Below, one piece after another: positions 26,212-33,967 of a stretch of 40,903 nt of DNA (the first letter of the stretch is position 1; each line of letters begins with the position of its first letter). The notes below the pieces were generated by a model. It was not told the origin of the DNA and ran no database searches. It was given only the letters and a program-made list of their open reading frames with translations. The stretch spans positions 1 to 40,903 of the forward strand of contig CANKOI010000034.1 of NCBI GenBank assembly GCA_947484175.1, given 5' to 3'. This stretch comes from Deltaproteobacteria bacterium (GTDB lineage: Bacteria; Myxococcota_A; UBA796; SXON01). The position numbers and the translations under genes were made by a program.

Positions 26212-26892
26212 ATGCGCGGACTGATCGTCGTCGAGGGGTTGATTGGCGTGGGAAAGACCACGCTCTGCCGCATCCTCGAGCGGGAGTGGGCTGCGCGCCT
26301 CGTGCTGGAGCCGGCCGAGGACAACCCCTTCTTGGCGCAGTTCTACGCGGATCCCGACCGCTTCGCGTTCTCCGCCCAGATGTTCTACTTGGCCAATCGC
26401 TATGCCCAGCAGGTTCAGGCGCGGCAGACGTCGTTGTTCCACCCGCTGACCGTGTGCGACTACCTGATGGCGAAGGATGGCATCTTCGCCGAGATGACGC
26501 TCAGCGGGCATGAACTCACCCTCTACCAGCGATTCGCCGGACTGCTCGACGAAGAGCCGCTTCGGCCCGACTACGTGGTGTTCCTCGACTGCGAGACGGA
26601 GGTGATCCGCAGCCGCATCGCAGAGCGCGGCATCCCCGCCGAACAGATCATCCCCGCCAGCTACCTCGACGAGCTGCGCTCACGGTACTACCGCCTCTGG
26701 GACCGCTGGGACCTCTGCCCGGTGCATGTCCTCCGCACCGACACCGTAGATTACGTGCGCAACCCCGATGCTCGGGCCGAGGTACTGGCCACGCTCGCGG
26801 GCTGGCTCGAACACCGCCCCGTGCCCGGCTCGCCGCCGCCCTACCGGCGCGACGACGGCAACCCCTCCCTGTTCGGGAGCGCCCCGCGTTAG
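26212..26892 (+). CDS. deoxynucleoside kinase (dAdo/dGuo kinase type)
   Basis: 226 residues. Deoxynucleoside kinases salvage deoxynucleosides by ATP-dependent 5'-phosphorylation. The P-loop is GLIGVGKTT (9-17). The EPAEDNPFL segment near 33 matches the catalytic Glu region, and CDYLMAKDGIFAEM follows the bacterial pattern of a D-Y/F-L-F-x-K-D-x-x-F-A segment. The lid has SRIAERG. The 25-residue C-terminal extension is Pro/Arg-rich and not typical. The ATG at 26212 is the first in frame. The base specificity is not decided by sequence. panB follows by 23 bases. Confidence 0.88.
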   Translation: MRGLIVVEGLIGVGKTTLCRILEREWAARLVLEPAEDNPFLAQFYADPDRFAFSAQMFYLANRYAQQVQARQTSLFHPLTVCDYLMAKDGIFAEMTLSGHELTLYQRFAGLLDEEPLRPDYVVFLDCETEVIRSRIAERGIPAEQIIPASYLDELRSRYYRLWDRWDLCPVHVLRTDTVDYVRNPDARAEVLATLAGWLEHRPVPGSPPPYRRDDGNPSLFGSAPR

Positions 26893-26915
26893 GATAGGCT
26901 CCACCCCGAGGAACT

Positions 26916-27746
26916 TTGGCTCGACTTACCGCCCCCGACCTGCTGAAGATGAAAGCAGCCGGCGAGAAGATCGTCATGGTTACGGCCTACGACTTCGCGA
27001 TGGCGCGGCTGATGGACGCTGCCGGTGCCGACATGGTGTTGGTGGGCGATTCGCTCGGCATGGTCGTGCAGGGCCAGCCGGACACGCTGAGGGTGACGCT
27101 CGATGAAATGGCGTACCACGGACGTTGTGTGGCTCGGGGGCTGACTCGGGCCCACCTCACGATCGACATGCCGTTCATGAGCTACCAGGTCTCGCCGGCG
27201 CAGGCCCTCGAGAATGCCGGTCGACTCGTGCAGGAGGGCATGGCGCAAGCGGTGAAGCTCGAAGGCGGGGCGAGGAGCGCGGCGGCGATCCGGGCCTGCG
27301 TGGAAGCAGGGATTCCCGTGGTGGGGCACGTGGGGCTCACACCGCAGTCGGTACACGCCCTCGGCGGGTTCAAGGTGCAGGGGCGCGGCGACGCCGCTGC
27401 CGAGCGGGTCGTAGCGGATGCTTTGGCGGTGCAAGAAGCGGGCGCGTTCTGCATCGTGTTGGAGATGGTCCCCGCGGAGTTGGCCGCCCGGCTTCAGACG
27501 TTGCTCTCCATCCCCACCGTGGGGATCGGCGCCGGGGTGGACTGTGATGGCCAGGTGCTGGTGTGCAACGACCTTCTGGGCTTCGACGCCGCGTTCAAGC
27601 CTCGGTTCGTCAAACGGTACGCGGAACTGGCGCCGACGATCGACGCTGCGGCGCGCGCCTATGTCGCGGATGTGAAGGCGGGCTCCTTCCCCGCCGCCGA
27701 GCACAGCGTTGATCCCGGCGGCAGGCTGTATTCCTCGGGCAAGTAG
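26916..27746 (+). CDS. panB: 3-methyl-2-oxobutanoate hydroxymethyltransferase
   Basis: First committed enzyme of pantothenate synthesis, adding a hydroxymethyl group from methylene-tetrahydrofolate to alpha-ketoisovalerate to make ketopantoate. 276 residues, full length. Metal ligands Asp45 (VLVGDSLGMV), Asp84 (LTIDMPF) and Glu116 (AVKLEGG), and the catalytic Glu183 (VLEMVP), are present at the usual spacing, as is GIGAGVDCDGQVLV. The start is TTG 26916 with GAGGA five bases upstream. panC follows by 30 bases, so panBC is an operon, possibly with the upstream kinase. Confidence 0.96.
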   Translation: MARLTAPDLLKMKAAGEKIVMVTAYDFAMARLMDAAGADMVLVGDSLGMVVQGQPDTLRVTLDEMAYHGRCVARGLTRAHLTIDMPFMSYQVSPAQALENAGRLVQEGMAQAVKLEGGARSAAAIRACVEAGIPVVGHVGLTPQSVHALGGFKVQGRGDAAAERVVADALAVQEAGAFCIVLEMVPAELAARLQTLLSIPTVGIGAGVDCDGQVLVCNDLLGFDAAFKPRFVKRYAELAPTIDAAARAYVADVKAGSFPAAEHSVDPGGRLYSSGK

Positions 27747-27776
27747 GGCCGGTGCAGCGCGTTACGCTGGGGGTAC

Positions 27777-28598
27777 ATGGACATCATTCGTTCGTTGGAG
27801 ACCATGCACGCGCTCGCGCTCGGCTGGCGCGCACGTGGCAAAAAGGTCGGTTTTGTGCCCACCATGGGCTACCTCCATCGGGGCCACACCACGCTCATCG
27901 AGCTGATGCGGCAGCGCTGCGAGATTCTCGTGGTGAGCATCTACGTGAACCCCCTGCAATTTGGCCCCTCCGAGGACCTTTCGAGGTACCCCCGCGACCC
28001 GGAGGGCGACCGCACCCGGTGCGAAGGCGCAGGCTGCGACATTCTGTTCATGCCCGACAACCTTTACCCGCCCGACTTCCGGACGACGGTGAGCGTGGGC
28101 GGAGTGACGACCCGTTGGGAGGGTGCTGAGCGGCCCACGCACTTCCAAGGCGTGGCGACGGTGGTTTGCCGCCTGTTCGGTCTCGTTCAGCCGACGGTAG
28201 CGATGTTTGGCGAGAAGGACTTCCAGCAATTCACGGTGCTCCAGTCGATGGCGCGCGATCTGGCAATGGGCATCGAGATCGTGCCAGGCCCGCTGGTGCG
28301 CGACCACGACGGTCTGGCCCTGTCTTCGCGCAACGTCTACCTGTCCCCCACCGACCGGCAGAGGGCGCTGTCGTTGCACCGGGCGCTCTACCTGATGCGC
28401 GACCATCCCTCGCCGGTGGCTGCTGAACGGGTGGCCGCCGGGCGTGCAGCGCTGGACTGCGATCACCTCGACTACCTCGCGATCGTAGACCCCGACACGC
28501 TCGAGCCGGTGGAGCGGGTAGACCGCGAGCTCCGCGCCATTGCGACCGCCCGCTACGGCGGCACCCGTCTGCTCGACAACGTGGCGCTCTCGCCATGA
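27777..28598 (+). CDS. panC: pantothenate synthetase
   Basis: Joins pantoate and beta-alanine with ATP through a pantoyl-adenylate. 273 residues, the normal size. The nucleotide motif MGYLHRGH (30-37) is present, as are VVSIYVNPLQFGPSEDLSRY and the KMSKS-equivalent ALSSRNVYLS near 180. ATG 27777 has a GGGGGT run just upstream. The stop overlaps the ATG of the next small gene (ATGA). Together with panB it makes pantothenate from ketoisovalerate, given a ketopantoate reductase elsewhere. Confidence 0.96.
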   Translation: MDIIRSLETMHALALGWRARGKKVGFVPTMGYLHRGHTTLIELMRQRCEILVVSIYVNPLQFGPSEDLSRYPRDPEGDRTRCEGAGCDILFMPDNLYPPDFRTTVSVGGVTTRWEGAERPTHFQGVATVVCRLFGLVQPTVAMFGEKDFQQFTVLQSMARDLAMGIEIVPGPLVRDHDGLALSSRNVYLSPTDRQRALSLHRALYLMRDHPSPVAAERVAAGRAALDCDHLDYLAIVDPDTLEPVERVDRELRAIATARYGGTRLLDNVALSP

Positions 28599-28852
28599 AC
28601 GACCCCGCAACGTGGGACCTGTTGGTGCTCGTGCTCGTGCTCATCGCCAATCGCACCATTGTGCGGAGCATGAAGCCCGCGGCGCTCTTCTGGACGTTTC
28701 AGGGTGGTCTGGTGGCGCTGGCTGCGTGGTTCGCGTGGCACGGCGTTGCAGGTCTGCAGGGGTACGGCGTGGTGCGGTGGATCGTGCCCGGGCTCCTCGT
28801 GTTCCACATCGTGCAAAACGTCGTCGTTCGTCAAGGGGGACAGAAGCTGTGA
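28595..28852 (+). CDS. small membrane protein
   Basis: 85 residues with three hydrophobic stretches (about 7-20, 31-50 and 60-76), so probably a small inner-membrane protein. Its ATG overlaps the panC stop and its TGA overlaps the GTG of the next gene, placing it firmly in the pan operon. I do not recognise a family. The tight coupling suggests it is real, but a link with pantothenate is not shown. Confidence 0.72.
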   Translation: MNDPATWDLLVLVLVLIANRTIVRSMKPAALFWTFQGGLVALAAWFAWHGVAGLQGYGVVRWIVPGLLVFHIVQNVVVRQGGQKL

Positions 28853-29556
28853 TCACCTTCGTTTCGTGCTTCCTTCTCCTCGCGGGCTCGGCTGCACATG
28901 CCGAGGAAGTCGCGCCCGCCGAAGCGCCCCCGGTCGCCGCGCCCAACGCCGTGCGCGACGCTCCGAGCGCCACCGACCCCCGGTACATGCGGCTCGACGG
29001 TTTTGTGGAAGCCCCGGTTTGGCTGCGCACGAGCCCGAAGCTGTCGCTAAACGGGGTGGAGAGTCGGTTTCGGGTGTTGGACTCCTCCGGCCTGCTCACG
29101 GTCGCGGAGGTCGCCTCCCGCTTGGGTGACGAGGCGGTCCTCGGGCGCCGGAAGCGGGAGATCACGTCAGGCGTGGCGATAGGGTCGGTGGGCCTCGCGG
29201 TGGCCGCAACGATGTTGACGCTTCACTCTATCGAGGAGATCAACAACGACCCCGTGGCCGAGCCCATCACCGCGCTGACCGGTGTGGCCGGCTTCGTGGT
29301 GGGCATTGGGTCGTTCGGCGCCGTAATCCAGGCCAACGAGCGCCCCTGGGACTACTGGTCGCCCGACGAGCTTCGCGTGAAGCTCACCGCGTGGAACCTG
29401 TCGAACTTTGGGGTGCCGCCGCTCACGGAGCCGGCCGCTCCGGCCGCTCCGGCCGCTCCGGCCGCTCCGGCCGCTCCCGAGGCGCTGCTGCCGCCCGCGC
29501 CTGCCGCTCCCGAGGCGCTGCCCACGCCCGCCCCGGCGGCGCCTCCGGCCGGCTGA
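28849..29556 (+). CDS. exported protein with Pro-Ala tail
   Basis: 235 residues. The start GTG overlaps the previous stop (GTGA). A signal peptide of about 18 residues ends at AAHA before an EEVAPAEAP start of the mature chain. Two hydrophobic segments (about 105-122 and 143-160) suggest a membrane hairpin. The C-terminal 45 residues are Pro/Ala/Glu-rich, encoded partly by a perfect 9-base tandem repeat. I do not recognise the family. It converges with the isopropylmalate synthase-like gene, with 10 bases between. Confidence 0.7.
   Translation: MITFVSCFLLLAGSAAHAEEVAPAEAPPVAAPNAVRDAPSATDPRYMRLDGFVEAPVWLRTSPKLSLNGVESRFRVLDSSGLLTVAEVASRLGDEAVLGRRKREITSGVAIGSVGLAVAATMLTLHSIEEINNDPVAEPITALTGVAGFVVGIGSFGAVIQANERPWDYWSPDELRVKLTAWNLSNFGVPPLTEPAAPAAPAAPAAPAAPEALLPPAPAAPEALPTPAPAAPPAG
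29431..29475 (+). repeat. five tandem copies of CCGGCCGCT
   Basis: Five perfect head-to-tail copies of the 9-mer encode a run of Pro-Ala-Ala units in the exported protein. Perfect short repeats of this kind can change copy number by slippage; adding or losing copies here keeps the frame. Confidence 0.9.
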
Positions 29557-29566
29557 TCCGCCCCCG

Positions 29567-30805
29567 TCAGTTCGTCCCGGCCCCGATCGCCCGCAGGATC
29601 TCGTCTTCCTCCAGCACGCGGCTGCCCGCTTTCGCCAGTGTGCGCACCGCCGAAACCCGCTCTTCGGTGGGCTCAAAACCACGCTGGCGCAGCCAGAAGA
29701 TGATGTTGCTGTCGCCCGCCATGTGGCTCACCTCGATCACCTGCCGCCGCCCGAACCAGCCGGCGGGCACGCCGCTGTACACCCGGTCCGCGAGCCAGTC
29801 CGCGCCCTTGTTCAGCGCCTTGATCACTGCGGCGGCGTGCACGCCGGTGCCGGTGCGGAACGCGTCCTTCCCGAACACGGGGTAGCTCACCGGGATCGGC
29901 ACGTTGCAGGCGCGCGAGGTGAGGTCGACCAGCTCGCCGAGCGCGGTGAGGTCGCCGTCGTGCCAGCCCATCAGCTTGAGGTTCACGAGGAGCTGGTCGA
30001 GGGAGGTGTTGCCCACCCGCTCGCCCACGCCGAGTACGCAGCCATGCACGCGGTCCGCCCCGGCATCGCAGGCGACAATGGCGTTGCTCAGTCCGTAGCC
30101 GCGGTCGTTGTGGCCGTGCCAGTCGATCCGCACGTCGCGGCCGCTCTCCGCAATCACGCTGCGGGCGAAGGCGATGAGGTTGCGCACCCCGGTGTCGGTG
30201 GCGTGGCCGCAGGTGTCGCAGAGGCAGAGCCCGTCGGCGCCCTCTTCGATCGCGGCGAGGAACAGGCGGCGGAGGGTTTCAGGGTTGGCGCGGGTGGTGT
30301 CCTCCGTCACGAACGTGGCCACGTGCCCATTCCGCTTCGCGAGGCGGATGCTCTCTCGCGTGCGCTTCTCGAGGAGGTCTACGTCCCAGCCCTCGGCGTA
30401 GAGGCGAATGGGCGAAGCGCCCAGGAAGGCCATCACCTCGATCATCACGCCCGTCTTCTGGGTGATCTCGAGGACCGGTGTGATGTCGTTCGCATGCGTG
30501 CGTGCGGCACAGTTGGGCGTGATGGGCAGGCGCTCGTCGCGGATCAACTCGGCGAGGCGGGTGACGTCGGCGACGGCGCGGGGGCCGGCGCCGGGGAGGC
30601 CGATGTCCACGCAGTCCACGCCCACGCGAGCCATCAGGCGGAGCATGTCGAGCTTCGCTTCGATGGGGGGGTCGGTCACGCTGGGGCATTGCACGCCATC
30701 GCGCATCGTTTCGTCGACGAGGAGCACCTTTCGGGGGGGGGCAGGCTGCGAAGCGCCGTGCAGGTTCCAGTCGAAGATGACGTCGGACTCGAGCGGTTCG
30801 CTCAT
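29567..30805 (-). CDS. 2-isopropylmalate/homocitrate synthase-family enzyme
   Basis: 412 residues of the HMGL-like acyl-CoA condensing family, which add acetyl-CoA to a 2-oxo acid. The N-terminal active-site motif is DETMRDGVQCPSV (31-43), with Arg35 and Asp36 in the standard place, and HGHNDRGYGLSNA plus GVLGVGERVGNTSLD-like sequence (as CVLGVGERVGNTS) marks the C-terminal half of the barrel. It lacks the LeuA regulatory domain, so it is nearer in size to homocitrate or citramalate synthases. DET in place of the usual D-T-T-L-R-D-G is a small departure. ATG 30805 has GGGAG upstream. The exact 2-oxo acid substrate is not decided. No leucine or lysine genes flank it. Confidence 0.78.
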   Translation of the reverse strand: MSEPLESDVIFDWNLHGASQPAPPRKVLLVDETMRDGVQCPSVTDPPIEAKLDMLRLMARVGVDCVDIGLPGAGPRAVADVTRLAELIRDERLPITPNCAARTHANDITPVLEITQKTGVMIEVMAFLGASPIRLYAEGWDVDLLEKRTRESIRLAKRNGHVATFVTEDTTRANPETLRRLFLAAIEEGADGLCLCDTCGHATDTGVRNLIAFARSVIAESGRDVRIDWHGHNDRGYGLSNAIVACDAGADRVHGCVLGVGERVGNTSLDQLLVNLKLMGWHDGDLTALGELVDLTSRACNVPIPVSYPVFGKDAFRTGTGVHAAAVIKALNKGADWLADRVYSGVPAGWFGRRQVIEVSHMAGDSNIIFWLRQRGFEPTEERVSAVRTLAKAGSRVLEEDEILRAIGAGTN

Positions 30806-30840
30806 GGCAGCTCCCGGAGCCGGGCGACTAACCCGCGCGG

Positions 30841-31764
30841 CTAGTAGACCGTTGCCGGCACGGCGGTGAAGTCGAAGGTCACGCTGATCGCGTCGGCCTT
30901 ACCGTCGCCGTCGGTGTCCAAGTCGGCCAGACCGGCGGCGAGCGCGGGGTCGTACCCTTCCGCCACCGCGATCTCTTCCATGAGCGTTACCGAAAGGCCG
31001 AACGCGAACTTGCCCGTGTTGGCCGACTCGTTGGCCGTGCCTTCCACGATGACGGGAGTGGCGTTGGTGAGCGTGAAGCCGCCCACGTAGAACTCTCCGC
31101 TGGCGAAGGTGAAGGTGTAGGTGCCGCCAGTGATGGCGCCCGCACCGTTCTCGACGGCGTGCCCGCTCGCGTCGATCTGGTCGCCGGCGTTGAAGGCCTC
31201 GGTGCCGGAGTAGTCGTCGGTGTGGTCGCCGTCGTCGTCGCTGGGGCTGAGGAAGGCGCCGACGATGGCGGGGTCGTCGCACCAGTCTTCAACGTCCCAC
31301 ATCTGCCAAGCCAGCACCACGGGGGAGGTGGGGAAGGTGGAGAGGATGGAGCTGTTGAGGGCGTCGCGCACCACGGCCAGCTGGTTGTCGCCGGTGCCAT
31401 CGCCGTCGAGATCGAGGCCGGCGCGGCTGGTGGTCACCTCGAGGGTTTGCACCACCCAGACCATCTCGGACACCGAGCTGGGACAGGAGCCCGCGGTGGT
31501 GCCCGTGTCGGTGTCTTCACCGGTGTCGGTGTTGGTGCCGGAGTCGGTATCCGTGTCGGTGTCCGTATCGGCATCCGTGTCCGTATCGGTATCCGCGTCG
31601 GTGTCGGCATCCGTGTCGGTGTCGCCCGCCGTGTCATCGACGGTGCCGGTGTCGGTGTCGCCCTCGACGAAGCCGTCGTCGGTCGTGCCAGCGGGGTTCT
31701 TGTCGTCGGAACTGTAGGTCTGGGAGCAGCCAACGGCGGTGAGGAAAAGGAGGAAGCGCGACAA
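30841..31764 (-). CDS. lipoprotein with Thr-Asp repeat linker
   Basis: 307 residues. TTG 31764 is chosen because GAGGT lies four bases upstream and it gives a compact signal ending LTAVGC; ATG 31809 would add 15 residues. Residues about 30-90 are a Thr/Asp repeat (DTDTDADTDADTDTD and similar), a flexible acidic spacer common in myxobacterial surface lipoproteins. The rest has DLDGDGTGDNQ and DTDGDGKADAISV, both EF-hand-like Asp loops that may bind calcium. No enzyme motif was recognised. It lies 35 bases upstream of the synthase gene's start on the same strand? No: it is upstream in transcription order and the synthase follows it after 35 bases. Confidence 0.78.
   Translation of the reverse strand: MSRFLLFLTAVGCSQTYSSDDKNPAGTTDDGFVEGDTDTGTVDDTAGDTDTDADTDADTDTDTDADTDTDTDTDSGTNTDTGEDTDTGTTAGSCPSSVSEMVWVVQTLEVTTSRAGLDLDGDGTGDNQLAVVRDALNSSILSTFPTSPVVLAWQMWDVEDWCDDPAIVGAFLSPSDDDGDHTDDYSGTEAFNAGDQIDASGHAVENGAGAITGGTYTFTFASGEFYVGGFTLTNATPVIVEGTANESANTGKFAFGLSVTLMEEIAVAEGYDPALAAGLADLDTDGDGKADAISVTFDFTAVPATVY
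31500..31666 (-). repeat. imperfect Thr-Asp codon repeat
   Basis: A run of about 165 bases built from GTGTCG-, GTATCC- and GCATCC-like hexamers (plus-strand view) encodes the Thr-Asp linker of the lipoprotein. Many units differ at third codon positions, so it is imperfect and probably old. Confidence 0.8.
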
Positions 31765-31882
31765 GGGAACCTCGAAGTTGGGCGGCAAATACAGGTGCCT
31801 CGCCGACATGTCAAGCGAAATCGTCGGGTACCCCACGGATCTCCCGTCGGCGCCCTGGTGCGCGGCAAGCCGTTCGCGGTGA

Positions 31883-31946
31883 GTTCCCCATGCCGCCGCG
31901 CGTGTCGACTCCCGGACCGAGGAAACGCCAGAGCGGTGTGGGGAAC
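31883..31946. repeat. separated inverted repeat GTTCCCCA/TGGGGAAC
   Basis: Perfect 8-base arms at 31883-31890 and 31939-31946 enclose 48 bases. It lies in the 361-base gene-free region between the Thr-Asp lipoprotein and a START-like gene and could close a larger folded RNA or be chance. Confidence 0.4.
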
Positions 31947-31968
31947 TGCGGAGTGGGGGAGAGTCGCC

Positions 31969-31997
31969 ACGAAGGCGCGTTAGCAACGCGGCTTCGT
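31969..31997. repeat. 13-base-pair hairpin
   Basis: ACGAAGGCGCGTT (31969-31981), loop AGC, and AACGCGGCTTCGT (31985-31997) pair with a single mismatch. It has no T-tract. It is upstream of both diverging genes, so it cannot be an ordinary 3' terminator for a known gene. Confidence 0.6.
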
Positions 31998-32041
31998 CCT
32001 GACGCCCGGAGCTTGCGGAGGGCGCCAGGTCGGCGACGGTA

Positions 32042-32073
32042 GGGGGCGAGGCCGGTCAGGCCTTGCCCCCTTT
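32042..32073 (+). terminator. GC hairpin followed by TTT, terminator-like
   Basis: GGGGGCGAGGCC (32042-32053), loop GGTCA, and GGCCTTGCCCCC (32059-32070) pair with one mismatch and are followed by TTTCT on the plus strand. The form is that of an intrinsic terminator, yet no annotated plus-strand gene ends before it and the next plus gene starts about 50 bases later. It could end a small RNA made from 31800-32070 or act as a leader attenuator. Confidence 0.55.
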
Positions 32074-32125
32074 CTGAATGGGTGACGGGCTTTCGCGCAC
32101 CCGCCCGATCGGGTATCTGTGTGTC

Positions 32126-32716
32126 ATGCTCACCGTCCTCGCTGGCTTCGCTCTCGCCGCCCCCCTCGAGCTCGTGCCGCGGGGCGATGCCGCCAAGACG
32201 ATGTCCACCAGGGTGAGCACGAACGGCGCGGATATTTCGCCGGCCGCCTTCATCGCGGCGATCCTCGACTGTGACCACTACCCCCTCGATGCGTCGGTGA
32301 TGGGCGTCAAGGCGCTGAAGTTCTGTCACACGCTGGAGAAGCGCAGCGATGGCTACACGGTGATCCATCAGCTCACGGGCGGGAACAGTCTGGTGTCTTC
32401 CAGGCAATACGTCATCGCGTTGATGGTGAAGGCCAACACCGAGACCCACGCGCGGATCGAGTGGGACCTCGTGAAACACCAAGGGAAGGCGGGCAGCATG
32501 ACGGGGCCGTACGCCTCGGCCTTGAACGCCCAGTCCGGCGCCGTGTATACGCCCTACAACACCGGCGGCTGGGACTACGACAAGACGATGGGAACGATCA
32601 AGTACTGGGCGCAGTCCGACCCCGGCGGCAGCTTGCCGGGATTTCTGGTGACCCAGGACGCCGTGATGGCGTTTCCGCTCGAGTTGCTCAAGAAGAAGTG
32701 GGGCGTGAACGGCTGA
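32126..32716 (+). CDS. exported START/SRPBCC-like protein
   Basis: 196 residues. I start it at ATG 32126, giving a short signal (MLTVLAGFALAA) like others in this window; ATG 32078 would add 16 residues including a basic segment. The mature part resembles the START/polyketide-cyclase fold that binds lipids or hydrophobic ligands: ISPAAFIAAILDCDHYPLD near the start, a central KALKFCHTLEKRSDGYTVIHQ, and the late WAQSDPGGSLPGFLVTQDAV helix lead-in. No enzymatic residues are evident. It converges on the thiolase gene with 11 bases between. A second protein of similar type lies at 37777-38259. Confidence 0.68.
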   Translation: MLTVLAGFALAAPLELVPRGDAAKTMSTRVSTNGADISPAAFIAAILDCDHYPLDASVMGVKALKFCHTLEKRSDGYTVIHQLTGGNSLVSSRQYVIALMVKANTETHARIEWDLVKHQGKAGSMTGPYASALNAQSGAVYTPYNTGGWDYDKTMGTIKYWAQSDPGGSLPGFLVTQDAVMAFPLELLKKKWGVNG

Positions 32717-32727
32717 CTCGGCGGGGC

Positions 32728-33918
32728 CTAATACGCCTCGACGATCACCGCGATGCCCTGGCCGCCGCCGATGCAGGCGCTGCCGAGGCCGTAGCGCTGC
32801 CCGCGACGGCGAAGCTCGTGCACCAGCGTGCCCGTGATGCGGGCGCCGGAGGCTCCGAGCGGGTGGCCGAGGGCGATGGCGCCGCCGTTCACGTTGGTGA
32901 TGCTGCGGTCGAGGCCGAGCTCACGTTCCACGGCGAGGTACTGCGGCGCGAAGGCCTCGTTCACTTCCACGAGCGCCATGTCGGCCAACGAGAGGCCGGT
33001 CTGCTTGAACGCGGCGCGGGCCGCGGGCGCAGGGCCGATGCCCATGATCGAGGGGTCGCAGCCCGCCACGCCCCAGCCCACGAGGCGGGCGAGGGGCTTC
33101 AGACCCCGGCGCTCGGCCCAGGTGGCGTCGGCCACCACGAGGGAGGCGGCGCCGTCGCAGATGCCGGAGGCGTTGCCGGCGCTGATCAGGCCGTCTTTCT
33201 TGAAGTAGGCCGGGAGCTTGCCGAGGGTGGCCATGTCGGTGGCGCGCGGGTGCTCGTCTACCTTGAACTCGATGTCGCCCTTGCGGGTTTTCACCACGGT
33301 CGGGATGATCTCGTCATTGAAGCGGCCCGCGGCGTTCGCAGCGGCCCAGCGTTCCTGGCTGGCCACGGCCACCTCGTCGACCTCCTCGCGCTTGAGCCCG
33401 TACTGTTCGCCGAGCTTCTCCGCCGTCTGTGCCATCGCGAGGCCGGTGACGGTGTCGGTGAGGCACTCCCACAGGAGGTCCTTGATCACGGGGGGTTTGC
33501 TGAACCGGGCGGCGCCATCGCGCATGCCGTGGATCACGTGGGGCGCCATGCTCATCGCTTCGGTGCCGCCGCACAGCACCGCGTTGGCCTGGCCGGAGAG
33601 GATTTCCATGGCGGCGTTCACCACGGCCTGGAAGCCGGAGCCGCAGAGGCGCTGGACGATGTAGGCGGGGGTGTGCACGGGCAGGCCCGACTTCAGGGCG
33701 ATGTGGCGGGCGCCGTAGATGGCGTCGTTGCTCGTTTGCAGCACGTTGCCGTAGATGACGTGGTCGATGTCGTCCACGCTGAGGCCGGCGCGCTCGATGG
33801 CGGCCTTGGCGGTGGGAACGGCCAGGTCGTTCGACGAGAGGTCCTTCAGCGTGCCGCCCTGGGCGCCAAACGCGGTGCGGCAGGCGGAGAGGATGACGAT
33901 GTCGCGGGAGAGGGCCAA
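32728..33918 (-). CDS. acetyl-CoA acetyltransferase (thiolase)
   Basis: 396 residues, full length for a biosynthetic or degradative thiolase. Catalytic residues are all visible: Cys92 in QRLCGSGFQA, His352 in GHPLGASGAR and Cys382 in ACIGGGQG, with NEAFAPQ at about 320-326. It condenses two acetyl-CoA or cleaves 3-ketoacyl-CoA in the cytoplasm. The start is TTG 33918, with GGAG six bases upstream. It is divergent from the M13 peptidase gene, with 49 bases between. Chain-length preference and whether it serves ketone-body, butyrate or fatty-acid metabolism are not readable. Confidence 0.95.
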   Translation of the reverse strand: MALSRDIVILSACRTAFGAQGGTLKDLSSNDLAVPTAKAAIERAGLSVDDIDHVIYGNVLQTSNDAIYGARHIALKSGLPVHTPAYIVQRLCGSGFQAVVNAAMEILSGQANAVLCGGTEAMSMAPHVIHGMRDGAARFSKPPVIKDLLWECLTDTVTGLAMAQTAEKLGEQYGLKREEVDEVAVASQERWAAANAAGRFNDEIIPTVVKTRKGDIEFKVDEHPRATDMATLGKLPAYFKKDGLISAGNASGICDGAASLVVADATWAERRGLKPLARLVGWGVAGCDPSIMGIGPAPAARAAFKQTGLSLADMALVEVNEAFAPQYLAVERELGLDRSITNVNGGAIALGHPLGASGARITGTLVHELRRRGQRYGLGSACIGGGQGIAVIVEAY

Positions 33919-33967
33919 GGTGAACTCCGGGTGGCCGCGCGTCTATCGCGGTCATAGGGGCGCGCCC

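Noticed and set aside
26049..26324. In-frame extension upstream of ssb
   Set aside because: The SSB fold starts at MNGLNRAYF, with a good ribosome site before ATG 26048; the extension overlaps the divergent kinase gene.
31500..31666. Possible CRISPR or minisatellite
   Set aside because: The hexamer-like units are codon repeats in a lipoprotein gene, with no regular spacers.
32461..33957. 498-codon plus-strand open frame
   Set aside because: Antisense to the thiolase, whose three catalytic motifs are intact.
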